Of a DNA stretch of 64,000 nucleotides, positions 57,559-64,000 are shown one piece after another. The stretch lies in NCBI GenBank assembly GCA_013076295.1, contig RQOL01000024.1:62001-126000 (forward strand), read 5' to 3'. The notes below the pieces were generated by a model that was not told the origin of the DNA, did not search any database, and saw only the letters and a list, made by a program, of their open reading frames with translations. Origin of the DNA: Sanderia malayensis. Lineage: Eukaryota > Cnidaria > Scyphozoa > Semaeostomeae > Pelagiidae. How positions within the stretch are numbered: position 1 is the first letter of the stretch; each line of letters starts with the position of its first letter. Both the position numbers and the translations under genes were made by a program.

Positions 57559-60500
57559 TTACAACAAACCAGTGGAATTAAATGCGGTGATAACTGACTG
57601 AGTAGTAGTGGAATATAATGATGAAAATACTGTGGTGTTTGGTTGAATTGTGCTGTTTAACAATGCGGCCGCGGTGTTTGATGATGCAACAACTGATGCT
57701 ACTTCCAATGATTCCTCGTAGAGGATTCCTGAAACATGCAAATATATAGAATCAACATTCCTCAAAATGATAAAATAAAAACAACATGATACAAAGACAA
57801 ACAGACACTAAAATATAATATTACCAGCAATACAGGCTGTCATAAAGCATGCAATAGTGCCAGAGACCAGAGCTCTGAAGGCAATTTTTGCCAGATCAGA
57901 CGTTCGCGAGGGTGCCAGGGCACTTATGCCTCCAATTTGAATTCCAATGGAAGAAATATTGGCAAATCCACACAGTGCGTATGTTGCAATAGTTTCTGAT
58001 CGTATCTGTAATGAATGTTCAATAAAGGCATCTGTTTAATTGCACAGGATTTAACAAAATTAAATCACACAAAATATAATGTTGGTATTTCATTAATTTC
58101 AATTCCAAATCTTACCGATATTGCTGGTCCATCAAGATCCAATTTCCTGTTTGAAATCAACTTTGACAATTGTTTATATGCAACAAATTCATTGATGAAG
58201 GTCTTTGTACCAAGAAGCTGGCCAACTTTAAAAGCATCCTGCCATTCAACACCCATCAGATATGCAAATGGCATACAAACATAAGCAGATATTAGCTGAA
58301 ATACAATGATACACAAAGCAATTATTTCAAACCATTATTGGGAGGTGGACAGGAAAATTTGTGAGCAATTTGAGACATGCTGTCTATAACTTCACATGGT
58401 TAGATTCACGCATAAAAACTCACCCCAAATGTCAAATTAGGCAAACCAACTAAGCTACCAAGCCACTGGAGTATACCATCGATGAAAGCAAGAACAGCAA
58501 CAAATGCAATCAGGTTAACTGCAATATTTGCAACCAGTGAAATGGACATGCTAGCACCTGCAGCCAGTGCTTCAACAATGTTCTTTTCCTTTCTAAAATA
58601 AATCAAGCAAAATATTATTTATAGTTTACTTCTAAGAAACTGAAGACATTCCATTTATGTGTAGCCAATATTCATAAACTCATGTTGTAATCAGGCAGCA
58701 AAAATTCAATACCCCTCAAAACAATGCTTGTAACTTATAGAGTGAACAATGGGGCAAAAGAAAGCAGCAAAAAGCCAGCAAATTCCTTGATTGCAATGAA
58801 AAATAAACTAATTCCTTTACCCCTTTTCAATCTTGATCTCATCCACTGTTCTGCTCTTTGGAGTCTCTGTTTCTGGATAAATTAATTTTGATACTGCAAG
58901 TGCTGCTGGTGCATTCATAAAGGAAGCTGACAGTAAATGTGTGGCAGGAACACCAAATGAGATATATGCTCCAAGAACACTTCCAGCAATTGTGGCAAAT
59001 CCACTTGTCATGACAGCATGTAATTCTGACATGGTGAGATCGGGAAGAAATGGACGAATCAGCAAAGGTGCTTCAGTCTAACAAAATAAAATAAAATCAC
59101 ATTAGCCCTAAGAAGAACACATGAAAAGAAGATCTTTTTGCTCAGAGCTCAAGAAAGCATGTAAATAAACTATTGTTGTGTGCATGGAGGGTCACTTTAT
59201 TGTTATTGTTCTCATTTGTGAGCTACATGTTGTAAATGGTTGCAGATATCTTGTTATGTGTTCTTGTTTGTTGTCTTTATCAGCATTGTTAAGTACTTGC
59301 TGTGTTTTCTTAAGGTATTATCAAGTGTTGACGTTCTTTGGGTGCGTACTTACTAAAACGCGGAACGACCCAAAACGACCCAAAACGACCCAAAACCACC
59401 CAAAACGACCCACAACGACCCACAACGACCCACAACCACCTCATAGCAACCAACCACCAACAACCACCTCTTTGAAATTTTTGAAGAAATACATACTTTA
59501 ATCGGAGAAACTTTCGCGGAAAGAAACTTTCGCGATTTTCGCGTTTTTGGCCAAAATTCGCGAAAGTTTATTGCGCGAAATTTTCTAAGAAAAGAAATTC
59601 GCGAAAGTTTATTCTTGATAAAAATCTCAAAATTGTAAATTCGCGAAAATTTATTCTCGCAAAAAAGCTATTGTGAAAAACTGGTAATCCCACAGTGAAA
59701 GGCGATTAACACAGAAAAATATTTATTCATTAGTTAGTTTCATGGAAAGAAAAGGGAAGGCAGAAAAGGCAGAGTCAGAGTGAATATGGAAACGAAGCTG
59801 ACTTATTACAATATTGTTCTTCTTCTGTTAACGTTGTAAAAATGACAAAAATTTATGGAAAAGTTTCACTTTGAATAAAAACTACTTCAAGGTTTCTGTT
59901 TAAAGTTTCTGTTCAGACTTGGAATTTGCGAAAGTTTATTCTCGCAAAATATCCGATTTTGCCTAAAACGCGAAAGTTAATTCCAGAAATTTCGCGTTTT
60001 TTTCGCCTCGCGAAAGTTTCTTCCCGCGAAAGTTTCTCCGATTAAAGTATTTTACGGATGTAATATTATGCTTGCGTACAGTGCCGCATTTACCCATGGG
60101 CCAACTGGGCCCGGGCCCAGGGGCCCCCTAAGATTCTTAGATTTAGGGGGCCCCGAGCAAAATTTCGAAAAACCTAGAGAAGTAATGTCTTCAAACAACA
60201 CAGTGGCGTCATTTTTTGACAATATGTGATGCTCTAGATGATACATTATTCCTTGAAGCTGGATGTCATAAACTGATTTTGGCGCCATCAGCCAGTAATC
60301 ATGATTTTCTTTTAATTTTATTTCCGTTAGCAAGTTGTCAGTATGCCAATAAAATTGTGCTTACAGGGTACTGAGGACTATACACGTGACAAAAAAACTT
60401 TTTTTTACATATTTCAAGGGGCCCAAATCAATTTTGGGCCCAGGGCCCCAACTGACTTAAATGCGGCCCTGCTTGCGTAAGTATAAATTGTATCATGTCT

Positions 60501-62482
60501 GTGTTAAAATATTAGAAGTAGAATCATGTTCGTGTTAGTTATATTGTTTTCCTGTGATGTACTTGTGACCGTGTCGTTTGTCTATATTATATCCGTTGTT
60601 GCTGTCACTATTGATTGATGTGTCATATATTATGATTGTTTTAACTTATGCGAATTTATAATAGTATTTTATTTGAATGATTGATCTCGAGCAAGCAACA
60701 TCTCTCATTCTCTTGAGTACTTTAAGTGTTAAAATAATGATAAAATAAAAAAATTAAAAAATTAATCGGAGAAACTTTCGCGATTTTCGCGTTTTTGGCC
60801 AAAATTCGTGAAATTATATTGCGCGAAATTTTCTAAAATATGAAATTCGCGAAAGTTTATTCTTGATAAAAATTTCAAAATTGGAAATTCGCGAAAGTTT
60901 ATTCTCGCAAAAGCCTGATATAATGTTTAAGTTGTAATTTTCGGGTCGTTTTGGGTGGTTATGAGGTGGTTGTGGGTGATTTTGGGTCGTTGTGGGTCTT
61001 TTTTGGGTCGTTTTGGGTGATTATGAGGTGGTTTTGGGTGGTTTTGGGTCGTTGTGGGTCATTTTGGGTCGTTTTGGGTCGTTCCGCGTTTTAGTAAGTA
61101 CGTCTTTGGGTGTGTTGCGTAGAGAGATTTCTTTTCTTTGTTTTTAAATAATCTTAAATTTTGTTGCATTGAAAGATCACTTAAGATTCAGCTACAACTA
61201 GGAGGCTTTTGAAACAAACTTTTTAAATTTTGTAATTAATGATTTTTGAACTTGGAATTTGTATGTCAAATGACTAAGCAAATAAAGAGCATGACTTACT
61301 TGTCCAATAAAAATGTTTCCAGCAGTATTGAGGGACTCTGCAGCAGATGTACCAAGGGTGCATTGCATGAGCCAAGCAATGCGTTTGATGACTGCTTGCA
61401 TGATACCAAGATAATATACCATATATATGAAAGAGCTGAAGAATACCACAACTGGAAGAACCTGGAATACAAACAGGCAGAAACAATTAAAATCAGCATT
61501 TGAATGTGTCTGTGATAATAGCAAACATAACTGAGTCTACAGAAAAGTGTATGGAGTGAAAGCAAAACCTGATAAAACAAACCTTAAATGCAAAAGGGTG
61601 AGCCAATAGATTTTTGCCAAAAATAAAATGTGCACCAGCATCCGAAAAGCTTAGGAAGATTCCAGCTCTGTCACCAAGCCATCTGAATACAAAGTAACCA
61701 GGTTTCGTTCGTAAAATAAGAAGACCAAGACAGAACTGTATGCCGATCCCCCACAACACAGGTCTCCATCTTATCTAAAACAAATAAAATTTTATGAATC
61801 GAAATTTGTTGAATCCTAAAATGGGATTCTGCCCATCGCAATTGGCATTGATTATACCTACCCTTGTTCTGTGTTTTGATGCAAGATAGCAAAGTGCAAT
61901 GTACATCAGAAAACCAAATGCAGAGATGAGTCGTTTCAGATCTTTAACAGTATCAAAGCCAATCCAGAGGCCAATCAGGCTGAGTAAACCCAAGTAAACC
62001 ACCCTGGAAGAAATCAAGTATATGGTAAATTATTTTCTGATTTTTCCTGGTCTAATCAACAAAAAGAAAAACCCATGTGTCATATGACACCAATTGTACA
62101 AATTTACTCACCATCTCAATATTTTCCATTTTTGATCAATTAGCTCTGACATTGTCACATAACAGTTTTTGTAAACCCAGGATCCACAAAGATGTTTAAG
62201 TCCAGCATAAATGAAAAAGAACACAGTTACCGAAGTAACAATGACCAAGTCTCTTGCTCTTTTGAAGTCAAGGTAACATGCAACAGCAAAGTAGCCAATG
62301 AAACCCAGCAGCAGAAGAACCAATAAAACAAGCTTAATTGCTTTCTTATTCTCTTTGAAAAACATTCCCAGCCTTGTGCCACAATTCGGCTCCTCGCAAG
62401 GCTCAGACAATGTACTTGAATTGGGACTCTCTCCACTCTGATAGTTGTTTTGTCTCTTCCAAGGTGATAAATTGTCAGCCTC
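57559..62482 (-). CDS. SLC28A3: Concentrative nucleoside transporter (SLC28/CNT family), nine visible exons
   Basis: Minus-strand exons 62482-62112, 62003-61862, 61774-61583, 61461-61300, 59077-58821, 58592-58424, 58295-58116, 58005-57825 and 57728-57559 join in phase to about 607 residues, ending TTGTAA. Family motifs: hydrophobic N-terminal helices ([16 protein letters not shown]), [46 protein letters not shown], the Na+/nucleoside site region [105 protein letters not shown]. It is closest to CNT3 in motif wording; the paralogue is not certain. The exon at 62482 begins in phase 0 without Met, so a short N-terminal exon lies upstream; a donor at 63629 (GTGAAG/GTAAAA) is a candidate 5' exon boundary. 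The 2.2-kb intron 61299-59078 holds nested transposons. Confidence 0.92.
59496..60047. mobile_element. Mariner-like MITE, nested (552 bp)
   Basis: The inverted ends are CTTTAATCGGAGAAACTTTC and the reverse, flanked by TA on both sides (59494-59495, 60048-60049), compatible with Tc1/mariner. The interior repeats TTCGCGAAAGTTTATTCTCG in both orientations and contains no ORF. Confidence 0.7.
60079..60471. mobile_element. hAT-type element, 393 bp, nested
   Basis: It begins CAGTGCCGCATTTA and ends TAAATGCGGCCCTG, with perfect 8-bp duplications CTTGCGTA (60071-60078, 60472-60479). GC-rich termini (GGGCCCGGGCCC) enclose an AT-richer core. A minus ORF with [18 protein letters not shown] is a by-product of the terminus seen in hAT elements. 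Confidence 0.88.
60763..60918 (+). mobile_element. Truncated second copy of the 59496 MITE
   Basis: TTAATCGGAGAAACTTTCGC and about 150 bp after it match 59500-59660 with a few changes. The right half is missing. Confidence 0.75.
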
Positions 62483-64000
62483 CTAGAATGAAATAACATT
62501 GTTCTATAAAGCTACACAATGCAAGAAGAAAGTTGTTGCCATAATATAAATATTGTAAATCCTCAAATAAACTGCCAGGGGTGTAAAGCAACAATGAATT
62601 TGCTGGTGGGGGCTTGGTTCAAAAATTGGCACCAATTAGTATTTTTCTCAAATGATGACATAAAAACACAATTTTATTTTTATGTATAGCCACATTCAAT
62701 GCTTAAAGAAAAATATCACTGCAGTTAACTTTATTAGCCACGAAAAATTTTTTCATCAGAATTGTTTAATAAATCAATCAACAGTCCTTAGATGTCTTCC
62801 ACATTTGAAGGCTTTTTCAAGGGCTTATGGTAGGTTGCAATAAAATTGTAATCATCTCCATGTTGGGGCTTTTGGACAATCAACAAGTGTTAAGTTATCA
62901 CCTTTGTCCCATGGTAAGAAAATCAAAGACAGAAAAGAGGGTATCAGATGAATAATAATCATAATACTTAGGACATTAAAAACAATCCTTAGAATAATTT
63001 TGTCTACATGCTTGGGAGCTCAAAGATTAGTATCTTAGTGACCAAATGAATGAAATTCCGCGTGGTTTATGAATGATGGCTGATCATTGCTTGATAAATG
63101 AAAACATCACCAATCTATACAGTTTGAGATTTAAATTATAATTACTGAAAAGTATAGTTTAAATAAAAGAGATTATGAAACAATTTACATTGTTCACATT
63201 GCAACTCGAGTCATTTCAAAAACAGCATTCTTCACAAACAACATGCTTTGCAGAATTTTGTATTACAAAGAACTCCACTCTAAAATTTTTTCTGAATTTT
63301 TGAAGGCACACCAGAAAATATTTCTCGCAGTTTTTACAGCGTGAATGCAACAAAATTTTATAGACTTCTCGAAATACGTATTGATAAATTCTAATGTTGA
63401 CGTTCCACAACTGTTCCGCACAATATAAAAGACAACGCACAATTAAAAACGATATTTTTACGAATAGAAAATAAATCACAAATGTACAAATAAAGCTAAA
63501 TGTACAAATTAAAACAAGCTTATATTTTCATGAGTTCGTTTATAACCGTGTAAAATTGCTTTTTAAATTGTGCGTCTCTCTTTTATATCTATTTCATTTG
63601 CCATGACTTAAATACCTATTATTTTACCTTCACAGATTTGAGATTAGCATATGAAGGGTTAGTGGCAATTCTAGCCGTATCAGAGGAGGCTTTAAATAAC
63701 TTATGAATTTTAAACGCTTTACGGAAACGATTACACTATCAGCTGATTCCGTGAGGACTTAACTTGGAGCAGGACTGGTTGGAGGTGTGTCGCAGGTGTG
63801 TGTGCTTTGTTTACATATATCCAGTTCATGTGTCGTTACAAAAAGAGCGTTTGAATTAAATTAATATCCAGATATATATCCAGATATCGTTATTATCAGC
63901 TTCTCTCATTTGACCTCTTACTTCCACGGCATTATTTCATCAAAAAACTTGTTAAACCATTTCCTTCATCTATTTAAACCTCACCCGCTATCGCTCAGGC
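62483..64000. other. Upstream region of the SLC28 gene
   Basis: No Met-starting exon could be placed. Minus-strand sequence ending at 63630 stays open for about 40 codons in phase with the first visible exon, up to a stop, but contains no ATG, so it is more likely untranslated. No other gene is seen. Confidence 0.3.

Larger units (their letters stand above)
59345..61102. mobile_element. MULE-type nonautonomous element with CCCAAAACGA-repeat TIRs
   Basis: The ends CGTACTTACTAAAACGCGG and its inverse are flanked by a perfect 10-bp duplication, TCTTTGGGTG (59335-59344 and 61103-61112). The TIRs continue as degenerate repeats of a decamer (ACGACCCAAA), about 100 bp at the left and 160 bp at the right. 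No transposase. It lies in an SLC28 intron and hosts three smaller insertions. Confidence 0.88.

Noticed and set aside
60052..60333. Collagen-like [13 protein letters not shown]
   Set aside because: It is the GC-rich terminus of the nested hAT element (perfect 8-bp TSD), not a collagen.
63216..63479. Hydrophobic minus ORF upstream of SLC28 as its N-terminal exon
   Set aside because: It runs to a stop without a usable donor in phase with the exon at 62482.
1..64000. tRNA, rRNA or snRNA genes
   Set aside because: No convincing tRNA B-box with cloverleaf, 5S or U6 sequence was seen by eye; a tRNAscan/Infernal run would be decisive.

Overview
The window is animal nuclear DNA. Its genes have many introns with GT-AG splice sites and conserved phase, and the intergenic DNA is AT-rich and packed with decayed transposons. 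The repeat content (BEL/Pao, DIRS-type gag with a CCCH-like finger, hAT, PIF/Harbinger, CR1/L2-like LINEs and several MULE-type elements) resembles invertebrate genomes, most likely a cnidarian. That placement is an inference and no species is claimed.

Layout. 1-4890: repeat debris, including a broken mobile-element protein and a roughly 120-bp tandem repeat. 4901-13131: an apparently complete 8.2-kb DNA transposon with long terminal inverted repeats (TIRs), a perfect 10-bp target-site duplication (TSD), and one nine-exon gene. That gene joins a protein kinase, a possible cysteine-protease-like region, a MULE DDE transposase and a SWIM-like zinc finger. 13241-15815: an 87-bp minisatellite interrupted by a 5'-truncated LINE whose 5' end is a 65-bp-arm palindrome. 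15989-22312: holocarboxylase synthetase (HLCS) in nine exons, with a hAT-type MITE in intron 4. 23587-40130: a transposon graveyard on mostly the minus strand (three hAT pieces, several BEL/Pao copies, a DIRS gag, a PF20700-like Mutator fragment, a DDE_Tnp_4 fragment), ending in a Harbinger transposase and Myb-like pair. 41855-46929: a possible three-exon gene for a 90-residue protein, whose introns hold a satellite-bearing foldback element, a gypsy protease remnant and a LINE remnant. 46930-57558: little that can be assigned. 57559-62482 (minus): a concentrative nucleoside transporter (SLC28 family) in nine visible exons. One intron carries a 1.76-kb MULE-type element that itself hosts at least three smaller insertions.

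The two ordinary host genes (HLCS for biotin attachment, SLC28 for nucleoside uptake) show no functional link. The outstanding object is the kinase-transposase element at 4901-13131. Its boundaries, TSD, open frame across eight introns and intact-looking kinase and DDE residues suggest it was recently mobile. The only visible defect is the start: the first in-frame codon is GTG and no ATG follows the upstream in-frame stop, so an unseen 5' exon or a 1-base deletion is implied.
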